56,209 nt of DNA from assembly GCA_947577075.1 (NCBI GenBank), contig CANPTW010000014.1:1-56209 (forward strand), read 5' to 3'. Below the pieces are notes generated by a model, which worked only from the letters and a program-made list of their open reading frames with translations, searched no databases and was not told where the DNA came from. Every line of letters starts with the position of its first letter. Within the stretch, counting starts at the first letter, position 1. This DNA is from an uncultured Oscillibacter sp. (GTDB lineage Bacteria > Bacillota > Clostridia > Oscillospirales > Oscillospiraceae). A program made the translations under genes and the position numbers. This document shows, piece by piece, positions 56,078 to 56,209 of this stretch.

Positions 56078-56209
56078 ACTCTTTCCGATCCTCCAGGCGG
56101 GTGATCTGCTCCAGCATTTGCCGGAACTTGTCAAACCCGAACATGGCCGCAAAGGCCACGAAAAAGCCCAGGGCCACGGCGGCGGCCACCATGTACCAGA
56201 CAATGGGCA
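56076..56209 (-). CDS. Small membrane protein, 5' end outside the window
   Basis: An open frame from the window edge ends at TAA (56076). The visible part has one hydrophobic helix (MVAAAVALGFFVAFAAMFGF) and a charged tail ending EQITRLEDRKE. Start not seen. Confidence 0.6.
   Translation of the reverse strand, partial: PIVWYMVAAAVALGFFVAFAAMFGFDKFRQMLEQITRLEDRKE

Larger units (their letters stand above)
53540..56209. mobile_element. Left part of an integrated mobile element (partial)
   Basis: An IS30-type transposase, an XRE protein, a ribbon-helix-helix-like protein, several very small proteins and a truncated membrane protein lie together, with lower GC and short intergenic operator DNA. 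The pattern suits a prophage or conjugative element. No integrase, att site or structural gene is visible, and the element runs off the window, so the boundary at ~53540 is approximate. Confidence 0.5.

Overview
The window comes from a GC-rich, anaerobic Firmicute. The gene content fits the Oscillospiraceae (Flavonifractor, Oscillibacter or Lawsonibacter-like butyrate producers). The evidence is the rplU-prp-rpmA cluster with a cleavable L27 N-terminus, a 4-hydroxybutyryl-CoA dehydratase/Etf butyrate cluster, an [FeFe] hydrogenase, selenium-hydroxylase maturation genes and many consensus TTGACA-17-TATAAT promoters. No rRNA, tRNA or CRISPR array was found. The species assignment is inference.

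Layout. 1-4.0 kb: RsiV-like protein (DUF3298), YerC/TrpR-like regulator, methyltransferase, Hsp33, then rplU-prp-rpmA. 4.1-7.2 kb: a PUA-like unknown, then a repeat-bounded module with an XRE regulator that separates rpmA from obgE. 7.2-11.9 kb: chromate transporter pair, birA, trxA with an unusual thioredoxin-reductase-like protein, rpe. 11.9-14.3 kb: a second repeat-bounded XRE module, then recR. 14.3-24 kb: a micro-gene, two S-layer-homology proteins, ferredoxin, yjdF, greA, yqeC-yqeB, a third repeat pair without XRE cargo, selD. 24-29 kb: radical SAM protein, XRE/DUF3169 pair, a 162-bp MITE-like element, and an ECF sigma/anti-sigma operon with membrane proteins. 29-37.3 kb: crotonase, CoA-transferase, AbfD, acyl-CoA dehydrogenase, EtfB and EtfA, which together form a crotonyl-CoA to butyryl-CoA route fed by 4-hydroxybutyrate. 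37.5-40.7 kb: ArsR/HMA/P-type ATPase metal efflux and a thioesterase. 40.9-46.1 kb: carA and a carB-dapF fusion. 46.2-49.6 kb: a second sigma/anti-sigma pair and a [FeFe] hydrogenase. 50.3-53.5 kb: a DUF4340 protein and a two-component system. 53.5 kb to the end: part of an integrated element with an IS30-type transposase, small regulators and very small proteins.

The most unusual signal is a family of ~225-255 bp repeats. Six copies are arranged as three head-to-head pairs, each wedged between core genes (before obgE, recR and selD). Two pairs enclose a divergent couple: a small DUF6809-like gene and one or two XRE genes. The third encloses only ~130 bp. They look like non-autonomous mobile or regulatory cassettes with long inverted repeats. 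Other findings are an in-frame repeat-like insertion inside carB, the carB-dapF fusion itself (whose epimerase part lacks the first catalytic cysteine), a family of intergenic hairpin-plus-tail elements after catabolic genes, and several clear operator arrays.
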